Shown one piece after another: positions 17,393 through 26,232 of a DNA stretch of 64,000 nt. Positions within the stretch are counted from its first letter, which is position 1. Every line of letters begins with the position of its first letter. The position numbers were made by a program, and so were the translations under genes. Below the pieces are notes generated by a model. The model was given only the letters and a program-made list of their open reading frames with translations, did no database searches and was not told where the DNA came from. This DNA is from Thermoactinomyces intermedius (GTDB lineage Bacteria > Bacillota > Bacilli > Thermoactinomycetales > Thermoactinomycetaceae): the NCBI RefSeq assembly GCF_016055025.1, contig NZ_JAECVW010000003.1; one strand, written 5' to 3'.

Positions 17393-17744
17393 AAAAATAG
17401 CCTCCCAACGATAAATTCTGCGCGGCACGGGTTGTTCACGGAGGATGTCGCCGCTTCATCCCCGCCTCAGATTTGTCCAACAGAATCAGAAAGGGATTAT
17501 ACAATCACATATCCTTTCAAATTCCCTTATAAGAAAAATATTAAACTAAGAAACAGGTGGGAAATCAAGGGCATATTTTGCCATGTCTTGGTGTATATTC
17601 TAAAGGCAAGGGTTTGGAACCGTGGAAACAAGGAGATAAATAAAATAAGCGCATCATCGGGTGCGGAGACATTTTTACCCATTGACTTTTACGAAAATAA
17701 ATGGTATTTTTGTACAGAATTAATTACACTTCGGGAGTGTTATA
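17393..17744. other. Divergent promoter region
   Basis: 352 bases between the 45-aa ORF and the S1 gene. It contains a minus-strand TATAAT near 17512 for the small ORF and the plus-strand promoter at 17682-17710. A plus-strand open frame that runs across this region into the S1 gene in another frame has no ribosome binding site and is not called. Confidence 0.5.
17682..17710 (+). promoter_or_regulatory. Promoter of the S1 protein gene
   Basis: TTGACT at 17682 and TATTTT at 17705 with a 17-base spacer, 35 bases before the ATG. Confidence 0.6.
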
Positions 17745-18119
17745 ATGAGCGTGTTAAAGGAAGGGGCCGTCGTAGAAGGGGAAGTGATTACCACCAAACC
17801 GTTCGGCGCATTTGTCAAACTGGAATCCGGCGAAACGGGTTTGGTTCACATTTCTCAAATCTCGACAAAATATGTGGAAAAAGTTGAAGATGAGTTGCAA
17901 GTAGGTGCAAAAGTTAAAGCGAAAGTGCTTTCCATTGATCCTTCAGGAAAAATCTCCTTGTCAATAAAAGCGCTCCAGGCGGATCGTCCGCGGGATCGAA
18001 GAGGAGGACGTTCTGGTCGGAGAAGTTCGACGGACTTCGAAGACATGATGAAAAAATGGATGAAAAGCAGCGAAGAACGACTGAGTGCCCTTGCAGCCAA
18101 GCAAAGAAAAAACCGATAA
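17745..18119 (+). CDS. yabR: S1 RNA-binding domain protein (YabR-like)
   Basis: A 124-aa protein with one N-terminal S1 domain (about residues 5-75, with GEVITTKPFGAFVKL and GLVHISQIS) and a basic, Arg/Gly-rich linker (RPRDRRGGRSGRR), then a short helical end with MMKKWMKSSEERLSAL. This layout matches Bacillus YabR closely, including the KxSExRLS end. It is a cytoplasmic RNA-binding protein, probably ribosome-associated. ATG 17745 follows GGGAGTG. A terminator follows. Confidence 0.85.
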   Translation: MSVLKEGAVVEGEVITTKPFGAFVKLESGETGLVHISQISTKYVEKVEDELQVGAKVKAKVLSIDPSGKISLSIKALQADRPRDRRGGRSGRRSSTDFEDMMKKWMKSSEERLSALAAKQRKNR

Positions 18120-18141
18120 TGTTTCATAAATCAGCCATCAA

Positions 18142-18173
18142 ACATCTTCCAGGAAGCCGGGAAGATGTTTTTA
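18142..18173 (+). terminator. Terminator after the S1 protein gene
   Basis: ACATCTTCC and GGAAGATGT form a 9-bp stem, followed by TTTTATT. Confidence 0.8.
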
Positions 18174-18208
18174 TTATAAAAGACGGATCGCCGCGGGGAT
18201 CCATCTTT

Positions 18209-18781
18209 TTATGAACGTTTTTCGATCATCAGCAACGAAGGGGACCGGTCCCGGTTGACCATCTGTTGCCACATGACTTGGAAAGAACGGGGGGACAAGC
18301 CGGAAGCCCACGCAATGACGCTGCCGGCTTCTTCCTTTCCGCCCGGATGGCCGGTGTACAAAGCCGCGATCAAAAGTCCGCCGGATGTTAAAAATCGGAG
18401 GGCCTGTTGCATGGCCCTGACGGTGGTGTCGGGCCGGGTGATGATCGTTTTGTCCCCGTGCGGGAGATAGCCCAGATTAAACATCACGACCTGGACCTTT
18501 CCCAAGAGTTCTTCCGGCAACACTTCATACATTTGATCATGGCTTTTTTGGAACAATGTGACTTGACGATGCGCGTTTTCCGCCAAGAGCCGCCGGCGGG
18601 TGTTTTGGATGGCTTGCTCTTGAATATCAAAGCCGAAGACATGTCCGTCCGGCCCGACTTGCCTGGCCAAAAACAAGGTGTCATGGCCGTTTCCCGTTGT
18701 GGCATCGATGGCCGCCCCGCCGGGGGTTAATACTTCGGACGCCCATTGGTGGGCACTTTGCAAGATGGATGGAACAATCAT
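18209..18781 (-). CDS. mnmM: tRNA wobble-uridine methyltransferase MnmM (YtqB)
   Basis: A 190-aa class I SAM methyltransferase with motif I DATTGNGHDT at 26-35 and the VVMFNLGYLPHGDK catalytic-side stretch typical of YtqB. In Bacillus, YtqB/MnmM methylates the aminomethyl group of U34 to give mnm5s2U. The start at 18781 has AGGAGG 6 bases upstream; the open frame continues upstream into the neighbouring gene without a signal. The ATG overlaps the ytqA stop by 4 bases, the conserved ytqA-ytqB order. Confidence 0.9.
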   Translation of the reverse strand: MIVPSILQSAHQWASEVLTPGGAAIDATTGNGHDTLFLARQVGPDGHVFGFDIQEQAIQNTRRRLLAENAHRQVTLFQKSHDQMYEVLPEELLGKVQVVMFNLGYLPHGDKTIITRPDTTVRAMQQALRFLTSGGLLIAALYTGHPGGKEEAGSVIAWASGLSPRSFQVMWQQMVNRDRSPSLLMIEKRS

Positions 18782-19773
18782 GCTTTTCCTCCTGACTTGG
18801 ATGCGGAAGCCGTCATCGGCTTGCGCGGTTTGGCTTTTTTTCCCTGCCATGCGTTGCGCCTTTTCAATTCGGCATCGATGGCATTGAGCACACTCCATTT
18901 GTTGGTGCTCCACATCGGTCCGATCAATAAGTCCGGGGGACCGTCGCCCGTCAACCGGTGAATGACGATGTCGGGAGGGAGAAGTTCCAGGGAATCGGCG
19001 ATCAAACGTACATATTGATCTTTTTCCAAAAACCGGATAAGCCCGGCTTCATGTTGCTTCGCCATCGGCGTATTTTTTAATACATGCAGCAAATGGATTT
19101 TGATTCCTTGGATGTCCATGTCAGCACAAGCTTTGACGGTTTCCAGCATCATTTCTTCGGTTTCGCCCGGCAGGCCGTGAATGATATGGGCACAGACACG
19201 GATTCCGTGTTGCCTCAGTTTATCCACGGCTTCCAGGAAACAGGAGAAGTCATGCCCGCGGTTGATCCGTTTGGCTGTTTCATCATGGATGGTTTGCAAC
19301 CCCAACTCCACCCACAAATAAGTCCGTTCGTTGAGTTCTTTCAGATACGCCGTCACGTCATCCGGCAGGCAGTCCGGTCGTGTTGCGATGTTTAAGCCGA
19401 CAACACCTGGTTGTTTTAATATGATTTCATACATGTTCCTCAATGTTTCCACGGGGGCATAGGTGTTGGTGAAGGCTTGAAAATAGCCGAGGTATTTGGC
19501 TTCCGGCCATTTTTGATGCATCCGCGTTTTGACTTCGTGAAATTGCTTTAATAAATCATCCCGCCGGTTTCCGGCAAAGTCCCCGGAGCCGCGTGCACTG
19601 CAAAACGTGCATCCGCCGACAGCCACGGTTCCGTCCCGGTTGGGACAAGTAAATCCGCCGTCCAAGGCCACCTTAAACACTTTTTGTCCGAAAACCCGGC
19701 GCAGATGGTGGTTCCATGTGTGATATCGTTTCTCGCCCCAAAAGGAAGGGGTGTTAGATTCATGGTTTTTCAT
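18778..19773 (-). CDS. ytqA: Radical SAM protein, YtqA family
   Basis: A 331-aa radical SAM enzyme of the TIGR01212/YtqA group. The [4Fe-4S] cysteines are C43, C55 and C58 in an unusual C-x11-C-x2-C spacing characteristic of this family and of Elp3-like proteins. Later stretches NIATRPDC, LWVELGLQT and HIIHGLPGE are also typical. The link to mnmM suggests a role in tRNA wobble modification (inference from conserved neighbourhood). The start at 19773 follows AAGGATG at 6 bases. Confidence 0.9.
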   Translation of the reverse strand: MKNHESNTPSFWGEKRYHTWNHHLRRVFGQKVFKVALDGGFTCPNRDGTVAVGGCTFCSARGSGDFAGNRRDDLLKQFHEVKTRMHQKWPEAKYLGYFQAFTNTYAPVETLRNMYEIILKQPGVVGLNIATRPDCLPDDVTAYLKELNERTYLWVELGLQTIHDETAKRINRGHDFSCFLEAVDKLRQHGIRVCAHIIHGLPGETEEMMLETVKACADMDIQGIKIHLLHVLKNTPMAKQHEAGLIRFLEKDQYVRLIADSLELLPPDIVIHRLTGDGPPDLLIGPMWSTNKWSVLNAIDAELKRRNAWQGKKAKPRKPMTASASKSGGKA

Positions 19774-19901
19774 GGTATCATCCTTGTGTTTGTCTGCTGT
19801 CAAATTCCATTGACCATTATACATGATTTGGTTCAGGATGGTTAAGGGATGGCTGGTTGGGGTAAGAAATGATTTGTCAGCATCGGGAAGGAGTGGGGAA
19901 C

Positions 19902-20771
19902 ATGGTTCGAATGATTGCAACAGACATGGATGGGACGTTATTGAATCACGAAGGGAAGATCAGTCCGGAAAATCAAAAGGCGTTGCGATTGGCCCGCGAA
20001 AAAGGAATTTTGGTGGTCATTGCAACCGGGCGTTCATACCAAGGCGCCGTCAAGGTTCTTGAGGAAGCCGGTCTCCGGTTGCCTTTGATTCATTTGAACG
20101 GCGCTTGCATCCGGTCGGAAAAAGGGGAAATTCTCCGGGAGATCTCTCTGGATGCAAATCAGGTCCGGAAGCTGCATGAAGCCTTACGGGAAGTGGGGAT
20201 TTATCATGAATTATACACCTCCGGCGGAATTTACTGCAATCGCGACGGATTTCAAAATCTGAAAGGGGAGCTGGACCGGCTTCAGATCGATCGTGCAAAG
20301 GTTCAGGAATGGATCCGGGATTTGGCCAAGAAACAATTTCGCACGACGGAGATTTGCGACCGGTATTATGAAGATGTGATGGAGGAAGCGAAATCCCCCG
20401 TCTATAAAGTCTTGGCTTATTCGTTGATGGAAGAAAAATTGGCCGAAGCCCGCGAAAAGGCAAAATCGGTTGCCGGGGTTTGTGTGACCAGCTCGAACGG
20501 GCAAAACATCGAAATCAATCATCCCGAAGCGCAAAAAGGGATCGCGGTGGAGTTTTTTGCCCGGCAGCACGGGATTCCGATGGAACAAGTCATGGTCCTG
20601 GGCGATCAATTCAATGATCTTTCCATGATGAAACGGGCCGGTGTCAGCGTGGCGATGGGAAATGCGGAGGAAGAAGTGAAAAAAGCCTGCCGTTATGTCA
20701 CTCGCACCAATGATGAACACGGGGTGGCCTACGCGATTCAAACCTGGGCCGGCATCGAAGCGGTGGTATAG
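19902..20771 (+). CDS. Cof-type HAD phosphatase
   Basis: A 289-aa HAD hydrolase of the Cof/YxeH class. Motif I is DMDGT at 8-12, motif II IATGRS, the conserved Lys lies in the EINHPEAQKG region, and motif IV is GDQFNDLSM. Members dephosphorylate sugar phosphates, FMN or pyridoxal phosphate; the substrate is not deducible here. The start at 19902 follows AAGGAG at about 8 bases. A terminator follows at 20777. Confidence 0.9.
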   Translation: MVRMIATDMDGTLLNHEGKISPENQKALRLAREKGILVVIATGRSYQGAVKVLEEAGLRLPLIHLNGACIRSEKGEILREISLDANQVRKLHEALREVGIYHELYTSGGIYCNRDGFQNLKGELDRLQIDRAKVQEWIRDLAKKQFRTTEICDRYYEDVMEEAKSPVYKVLAYSLMEEKLAEAREKAKSVAGVCVTSSNGQNIEINHPEAQKGIAVEFFARQHGIPMEQVMVLGDQFNDLSMMKRAGVSVAMGNAEEEVKKACRYVTRTNDEHGVAYAIQTWAGIEAVV

Positions 20772-20776
20772 AGGGG

Positions 20777-20822
20777 AAAACTCTTTGTGGGCCGGAATAC
20801 GGTCTCATGAAGAGTTTTTTTG
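20777..20822 (+). terminator. Terminator of the HAD gene
   Basis: AAAACTCTT and AAGAGTTTT form a 9-bp stem with a 24-base loop, followed by TTT. The next TATAAT begins directly behind it at 20824. Confidence 0.75.
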
Positions 20823-20861
20823 CTATAATAAGAACGAGAACGCTTTAGGGGGCATTGACAA

Positions 20862-22217
20862 TTGGAAGATCCTGACAGTTGGTGGGTGCTTGGAGTCGTT
20901 CTTTTATTGGTGCTGTTTAATTCCGTTTTTGTTGCAGCAGAGCTTATGGTGCGTCATACGCCGGCAAAGAAGAGGCTGGAAATGTCGTTGAAAAGGTTGG
21001 ATATCCACCAATATGTTTCTGCCGCGCAACTCGGGATAACGGTATCCTCGCTCGGTTTGGGATGGATGGGCGGATCTTTTTTGTTTCAATGGATGGAATC
21101 CGGGCTGAACCGTTTCGGCCTGTCGGACGGAGCCGTTCAAATCATTGCTTTTTTCTTGGTCTTTTTGTTGTTGACATTGTTGCACGCGGTTTTTGGCGAG
21201 ATCTTGCCGAAGCTTTTTGCCCTTTCCAAACCGGAAAATGTGATGCGTTTTTTGACGCCGTGGGTGCTTGGCTGTTACCATGTTTTTCGTCCGGTTGTCC
21301 AAATTTTGCGGCAATTGACCGTTTTCCTCTCGCGGAAACTGGGGATGGATGCCGGTGAACAAAGGGTTCAATCGGAAAAAGAGATCCGCCGGTCGCTGGA
21401 GCAAAGCTATCAACATGGGGAGATCGATCCAACTGCTTTTGCCCTGGTGGATAATGTCTTTGCATTGGTTGACCGTGTCGTGAGGGAAGTGATGGTTCCC
21501 CGGGTGGAAATGGTTTGCCTGTATCAAGGGCAATCGGAACGGGAGATGTTTCAGACCATCCGACAGTCAAGCCACACGTGGTTTCCTTATTGCGGGAAAG
21601 ACAAAGATGAGATTCTCGGCGTGATCCATATCAAAGACGTGTTTGAAAAGATGAGGGAAGGCGATGATTTTTCCATCAGGGATTTGGTTCGTCCGGCGAT
21701 GTTTGTGCCCGAGACGATGGAGCTCAAAGCCGTGCTTCGCCGTTTTCGGCAGGAGAACACCGGACTGGCAGTGGTCATCGACGAATTCGGCGGAACCTCC
21801 GGGCTGGTCACGATGGAAGACATTGTGAATGAGATGCTGAAAGAGATTCCCCGTCCGTTGCCCGAAGAAAAGCAACCGCTGTCTGATTCCATCAAGATGG
21901 AGATCGACCCGGGATGGTTGATTGACGAGGTGAATCAGGTTTTTCATTGTCATATTCAGGACGATCACAATGACACCATCGGCGGATGGCTTTTCTCCCG
22001 GTTGGAGAAAGCGCCGGAAGTCGGAGATCAAGTCGCCTTTTCCCATTTGTTGTTCCGGGTGAAACAAGTGGATCATTTGCGGATCAGCAAAATAGAAGTG
22101 TCACTGGATCAAAGGCATGCATGGGCACCGGAAGCAGGGCGGGCCGGGGAATTCCGTTTTTCGGAACCGGTTCCCCCGAAATGGGAAAATGTCATGCCGC
22201 GATTTTCGGAACACTGA
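20862..22217 (+). CDS. CNNM/CBS-domain transporter (hemolysin family)
   Basis: A 451-aa membrane protein: an N-terminal DUF21/CNNM membrane domain (about 8-170, with an N-terminal helix and AELMVRHTPAKKR), a CBS pair (about 205-330, VMVPRVEMVCL and VVIDEFGGTSGLVTMEDI), and a C-terminal CorC/HlyC domain. Family members such as YhdP and YrkA are magnesium exporters or protect against metal stress. It starts at a TTG with AGGGGG about 10 bases upstream. A TATAAT at 20824-20829 abuts the previous terminator. A terminator follows immediately. Confidence 0.88.
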   Translation: MEDPDSWWVLGVVLLLVLFNSVFVAAELMVRHTPAKKRLEMSLKRLDIHQYVSAAQLGITVSSLGLGWMGGSFLFQWMESGLNRFGLSDGAVQIIAFFLVFLLLTLLHAVFGEILPKLFALSKPENVMRFLTPWVLGCYHVFRPVVQILRQLTVFLSRKLGMDAGEQRVQSEKEIRRSLEQSYQHGEIDPTAFALVDNVFALVDRVVREVMVPRVEMVCLYQGQSEREMFQTIRQSSHTWFPYCGKDKDEILGVIHIKDVFEKMREGDDFSIRDLVRPAMFVPETMELKAVLRRFRQENTGLAVVIDEFGGTSGLVTMEDIVNEMLKEIPRPLPEEKQPLSDSIKMEIDPGWLIDEVNQVFHCHIQDDHNDTIGGWLFSRLEKAPEVGDQVAFSHLLFRVKQVDHLRISKIEVSLDQRHAWAPEAGRAGEFRFSEPVPPKWENVMPRFSEH

Positions 22218-22245
22218 AAGGCCTGGATCCATTTCCAGGCCTTTT
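22217..22245 (+). terminator. Terminator of the CNNM/CBS gene
   Basis: AAAGGCCTGG pairs with CCAGGCCTTT, followed by T; the stem starts at the stop codon. Confidence 0.85.
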
Positions 22246-22771
22246 GGTGTTGTTTTTTGTATGTATATATGACGGGCTGAGATGAATTGCCGTGATTTCT
22301 GTGTGATCAAGAGGTTTGGCTGATGGGCGGGTCCGCTTCCAAAAATGTGCACATGAAACGTCACCTCTTCATTTAAAAATTAAATGGATAATCATGCGGG
22401 GAAACAAAAATCCTTCTATAAAATGTACCATTTTTTAATTTAATTATAAAGGAATTAATTTCTTAAATATTTAATTTCATCAATTGTTTTTTTGATGAAC
22501 AGGTGATGATTCCCGGATTGTGCATGGAGCGTGTTTGCCAATGGGTAAGATAAGGAAAGTACAAAATGATGCTCTGGAGTGATTGACAAATTTGCTGTGA
22601 GTTGTATTATTGAGAAAAGACCATTTGTTTCAAAGCACAAAAGTTAATAAAATCAATTGCTTTCCCTTGTTTATTTTTATTGTTATAAAACAGAATAAAA
22701 AAATGGGTGTAACAGTGAAACGCTTTCACTGATTGGTTTTTTTGAGACTAATTCAAAGAGGTGAATGAATC
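22246..22771. other. AT-rich regulatory region upstream of pdhA
   Basis: About 525 bases with no supported gene; a 61-codon minus-strand frame at 22455-22640 lacks a ribosome binding site. Much of 22360-22480 is very AT-rich. The pdh promoter is probably around TATAAA at 22684-22689, with a 17-bp palindrome just downstream. Confidence 0.5.
22714..22730 (+). promoter_or_regulatory. 17-bp palindrome, probable operator of pdh
   Basis: AGTGAAACGCTTTCACT: two 7-base arms around CGC, about 25 bases after the putative -10. It resembles a catabolite-responsive element (TGAAA..CG..TTTCA) but is one base shorter at the centre, so the regulator is uncertain. Confidence 0.55.
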
Positions 22772-23875
22772 ATGGCAAAAACAAAACAAGCTGCCGTCTT
22801 TGGCAAATCGGAAGTCAGCCTGAAACCGTTAGAGCCGTTTGCCATCCTTTCTCCGGATGGGGAAGTGATCAACGAAGAACAAATGCCGGAGTTAAGCGAT
22901 GAACAGCTGAGAGAATTAATGAGAAGAATGGTCTTTACCCGTACATGGGATCAGCGTGCAGTCAGCCTCGCCCGCCAAGGACGTCTGGGTTTCTACGCGC
23001 CTGTTTCCGGGCAGGAAGCCACGATGATCGGAAGCGAATACGCTTTGAATAAAGAAGACTTTATCTTGCCGGGATACCGGGATATTCCGCAAATTTACTG
23101 GCATGGCTATCCGATGTACCAAGGATTCCTGTGGTCCCGCGGTCATCAGCACGGCGGGGAAATTCCGGAAGGCGTGAACGTCTTGGTTCCCCAAATCATT
23201 ATCGGGGCGCAATATGTGCAAACATCCGGTGTGGCCATGGCGTTTAAACGCCGCGGGGAAAAACGCGTTGCCATCACCTTCACCGGTGACGGGGGAAGTT
23301 CCCAAGGGGATTTCTATGAAGCAATGAACTTTGCCGGCGCTTATCAATTGCCTGCCGTATTTGTCGTGCAAAATAACGGTTATGCCATCTCCACACCGTT
23401 CCGCAAACAAACAGCGGCAAAATCCGTCGCGCAAAAAGGGGTGGCTGCGGGTATTCGCAGCGTGCAAGTGGACGGAATGGACGTTTTGGCCGTGTACCGG
23501 GTGGTGAAAGATGCTGCCGATCGTGCCCGCAACGGTGAAGGACCGACCTTGATCGAAGCCATTAACTACCGTCTCGGAGCACACTCCATGTCCGGTGACG
23601 ATCCGTCCCGTTACCGTCCGGAAGATGAGCCGGGACAATATGAAAAAATCGAACCGTTGGTTCGTTTCCGCAAATACTTACAATCCAAAGGTTTGTGGAC
23701 GGAAGAAGACGAAAATCAAGTGATTGAAGAAGCAAAACAAACCGTATCCGAAGAGATTAAAAAAGCGGACAAATATGAGAAAATGACCATTCCTGGTTTG
23801 ATTGACTCTATGTTCGAAGTCACGCCTCCGAACCTTGAAAGACAAAAAGCGGAATATACAAAGGAGGGGAAATAA
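22772..23875 (+). CDS. pdhA: Pyruvate dehydrogenase E1 alpha subunit
   Basis: A 367-aa E1 alpha subunit of the pyruvate dehydrogenase complex; with PdhB it decarboxylates pyruvate on thiamine diphosphate and acetylates the E2 lipoyl group. The ThDP/Mg motif is GDGGSSQGDFYEAMNFA..QNNGYAI, and the phosphorylation-loop-like YRLGAHSMSGDDPSRYR is present. ATG 22772 follows AGAGGTG at 8 bases. It is the first gene of pdhA-pdhB-pdhC-lpdA and lies behind a palindromic operator. Confidence 0.95.
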   Translation: MAKTKQAAVFGKSEVSLKPLEPFAILSPDGEVINEEQMPELSDEQLRELMRRMVFTRTWDQRAVSLARQGRLGFYAPVSGQEATMIGSEYALNKEDFILPGYRDIPQIYWHGYPMYQGFLWSRGHQHGGEIPEGVNVLVPQIIIGAQYVQTSGVAMAFKRRGEKRVAITFTGDGGSSQGDFYEAMNFAGAYQLPAVFVVQNNGYAISTPFRKQTAAKSVAQKGVAAGIRSVQVDGMDVLAVYRVVKDAADRARNGEGPTLIEAINYRLGAHSMSGDDPSRYRPEDEPGQYEKIEPLVRFRKYLQSKGLWTEEDENQVIEEAKQTVSEEIKKADKYEKMTIPGLIDSMFEVTPPNLERQKAEYTKEGK

Positions 23876-23878
23876 GCC

Positions 23879-24859
23879 ATGCCACAAATGACAATGGTAA
23901 AAGCAATTAATGATGCACTTCGTGTCGAGTTGAAACGGGACCCGAACGTCCTCTTGTTTGGGGAAGACGTGGGGAAAAACGGCGGTGTGTTCCGTGTCAG
24001 TGACGGATTGCAAAAAGAATTCGGGGAAGACCGCGTTTTTGACACGCCGCTCGCTGAATCGGGGATCGGTGGTTTGGCAGTCGGTCTTGCCAGCCAAGGA
24101 TTCCGTCCGGTTGCTGAAATCCAATTTATCGGTTTTATCTTTGAAGCCATGGATTCGATTTGTGTACAAGCTCCCCGCTTGCGTTACCGGACCGGCGGCC
24201 GTTTCCATGCCCCGATCGTGTTCCGCGCACCGCTTGGCGGAGGAGTGAAACCGCCGGAACTTCACGGGGACCCGTTGGAAGGATTGCTCACCCAAACACC
24301 GGGATTGAAAGTGGTGATGCCTTCCAATCCGTATGATGCCAAAGGGTTGATGATTTCGGCCATCCGGGACAATGACCCGGTATTCTTCCTGGAACACTTG
24401 AAACTTTACTTCTCGCAAAAAGCAGATGTTCCGGAAGGGGAATACACCGTTCCGATCGGCAAAGCCAACGTGGTTCGGGAAGGTTCCGATGTCACGGTGA
24501 TCACGTACGGTGCCATGGTTCATACATCCTTGAAAGCGGCAGAGCAATTGGAAAAAGAACGCGGAGCCAAAGTGGAAGTGATCGACCTTCGCACGCTCAG
24601 CCCGCTGGATACCGAAACCATCATCCAATCGGTGGAAAAAACGGGACGCGCCGTGGTGGTACAGGAAGCGCAAAGATCTTCCGGAATTGCGGCTGAAGTG
24701 ATTGCCCAAATCAATGAACATGCCATCTTGAAACTGGAAGCACCCGTCAAACGGATTGCTCCTCCGGATACCGTCATCGCATTCCCGATGATTGAAGACC
24801 AATGGATTCCGGATGTCAAACGCGTGGTGCAAGGAATTAACGAAGTGCTTGACTTCTGA
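23879..24859 (+). CDS. pdhB: Pyruvate dehydrogenase E1 beta subunit
   Basis: A 326-aa E1 beta subunit, the partner of PdhA. FGEDVGKNGGVFRVSDGL, DTPLAESGIGGLAVG and EIQFIGFIFEAMD are standard motifs forming the other half of the ThDP site. The start is 3 bases after the pdhA stop, with AAGGAGG upstream. A 103-base gap with a hairpin separates it from pdhC, so the two halves of the operon may be expressed at different levels. Confidence 0.95.
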   Translation: MPQMTMVKAINDALRVELKRDPNVLLFGEDVGKNGGVFRVSDGLQKEFGEDRVFDTPLAESGIGGLAVGLASQGFRPVAEIQFIGFIFEAMDSICVQAPRLRYRTGGRFHAPIVFRAPLGGGVKPPELHGDPLEGLLTQTPGLKVVMPSNPYDAKGLMISAIRDNDPVFFLEHLKLYFSQKADVPEGEYTVPIGKANVVREGSDVTVITYGAMVHTSLKAAEQLEKERGAKVEVIDLRTLSPLDTETIIQSVEKTGRAVVVQEAQRSSGIAAEVIAQINEHAILKLEAPVKRIAPPDTVIAFPMIEDQWIPDVKRVVQGINEVLDF

Positions 24860-24895
24860 TTGTGAAACAGAGTGCCGGAAAGACACATAACGGAT

Positions 24896-24925
24896 GGATG
24901 CGGTGGTTTCGACATCACCGCGTCC
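24896..24925 (+). promoter_or_regulatory. Intercistronic hairpin between pdhB and pdhC
   Basis: GGATGCGGTG and CACCGCGTCC (one wobble) form a 10-bp stem around a 10-base loop, followed by TTTCTT. It may be a partial terminator or an RNA-processing/stability element within the operon. Confidence 0.5.
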
Positions 24926-24962
24926 TTTCTTAAACATGAAATCAGAAAAGGAGGCTATTTTC

Positions 24963-26231
24963 GTGGCAGCATATCAATTTAAACTGCCGGATGTGGGCGA
25001 AGGAATTCATGAAGGCGAAATAGTGGCACTGCATGCCAAAGAAGGAGACACCATCCAGGAATTTGACATTTTTGCCGAAGTTCAAACCGATAAAGCCGTA
25101 GTCGAAATCCCCTCCCCGGTAACGGGAACGATCAAAGAGATCAAAGTCAAAGAAGGGGATGTGGTGCTGGTTGACTCGGTGATTGCCATCATCGATGCAG
25201 AAGGAGATTTCGAAGAAGAAGCGGCGGCAGAAGAAAGCGCGGCTGAAGAGGCGGCAGCACCGGCTCAGGAAACCAAAGAGGAGAAAAAAGCGGCTCCGGA
25301 GCAAACAGGCAACAAACGGAATGTTTCGGCGATGCCGTCTGTCCGCAAATTGGCACGTGAACTGGGAGTCGACATCACCCAAGTAACCGGCACCGGAAAA
25401 CATGGCCGGATTTTGGCCGAAGATGTCAGACGTTTTGCAGAAGGCGGGCAAGCTGAAGCGGCAGCCCAACCGGAAACGAAACCGGTTCAAGAGAAAACCG
25501 TGGCAAAAACACCGGTGGAAACCAGAGGAAACGAAGAACGCATTCCGCTTCGCGGTATCCGTCGCACCATTGCCAAACGCATGGTGGAAAGCAAACACAC
25601 CGCTCCTCATGTCACCTTGATGGACGAAATCGATGCAACGGAATTGATGGCCATCCGCAAGTGGGGAAAAGAAGTGGCGCAAGAACGCGGAATCAAATTG
25701 ACCTACCTGCCGTTCATGATCAAAGCGGCCATCGCTGCATTGCGTGAGTTCCCGGAACTGAACGCGTCCATCGATGAAGAAAGAGAAGAGATTGTCATCA
25801 AAAAATACTACAACATCGGTCTGGCCACCGCGACCGACCATGGTTTGATGGTACCGGTCATTGAAGATGCCGATCGCAAATCGCTTTTCGAACTCGCTCA
25901 GGAAATCACCGAAAAAGCAACCAAAGCACGCGAAATGAAACTGGATCCCAGCGAGTTGAAAGGCAGCACCTTTACCATTTCCAACCTCGGCGGATACGGG
26001 GCGCAATTCTTCACCCCGATCATCAACTATCCGGAGGTGGCCATCTTGGGCGTTGGAACCATCCAGGAAAAACCGGTGGTTCGTGACGGAGAGATTGTCA
26101 TCCGCCCGCAAATGTTTGCATCTTTGAGCTTTGACCATCGTTTGGTGGATGGCGATTTGGCTGCACAATTTATGCGTCGGTTCAAACAGTTGATGGAAAA
26201 TCCAAAACTCTTAATGATGGAGATGAGCTGA
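24963..26231 (+). CDS. pdhC: Dihydrolipoamide acetyltransferase E2
   Basis: A 422-aa E2 core of the pyruvate dehydrogenase complex. One lipoyl domain (lipoyl Lys44 in VQTDKAVVE), an Ala/Glu-rich flexible linker, a peripheral-subunit-binding domain (about 120-155, MPSVRKLARELGVD), a second linker, and a catalytic domain ending with the active-site HxxxDG (FDHRLVDGD). It starts at GTG 24963, with AAAGGAGG 8 bases upstream; an ATG further upstream at 24894 lies in the intercistronic hairpin and is rejected. Confidence 0.95.
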   Translation: MAAYQFKLPDVGEGIHEGEIVALHAKEGDTIQEFDIFAEVQTDKAVVEIPSPVTGTIKEIKVKEGDVVLVDSVIAIIDAEGDFEEEAAAEESAAEEAAAPAQETKEEKKAAPEQTGNKRNVSAMPSVRKLARELGVDITQVTGTGKHGRILAEDVRRFAEGGQAEAAAQPETKPVQEKTVAKTPVETRGNEERIPLRGIRRTIAKRMVESKHTAPHVTLMDEIDATELMAIRKWGKEVAQERGIKLTYLPFMIKAAIAALREFPELNASIDEEREEIVIKKYYNIGLATATDHGLMVPVIEDADRKSLFELAQEITEKATKAREMKLDPSELKGSTFTISNLGGYGAQFFTPIINYPEVAILGVGTIQEKPVVRDGEIVIRPQMFASLSFDHRLVDGDLAAQFMRRFKQLMENPKLLMMEMS

Positions 26232-26232
26232 T

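Noticed and set aside
17288..17887. 199-codon plus-strand frame reaching into the S1 gene
   Set aside because: Overlaps the 45-aa gene and the S1 gene in another frame; no ribosome binding site.
22455..22640. 61-codon minus-strand frame in the pdh upstream region
   Set aside because: No ribosome binding site and no recognisable features; the region is AT-rich and probably regulatory.
22714..22730. Calling the pdh palindrome a true CcpA site
   Set aside because: The centre is one base shorter than the cre consensus, so it is reported only as an operator of unknown regulator.
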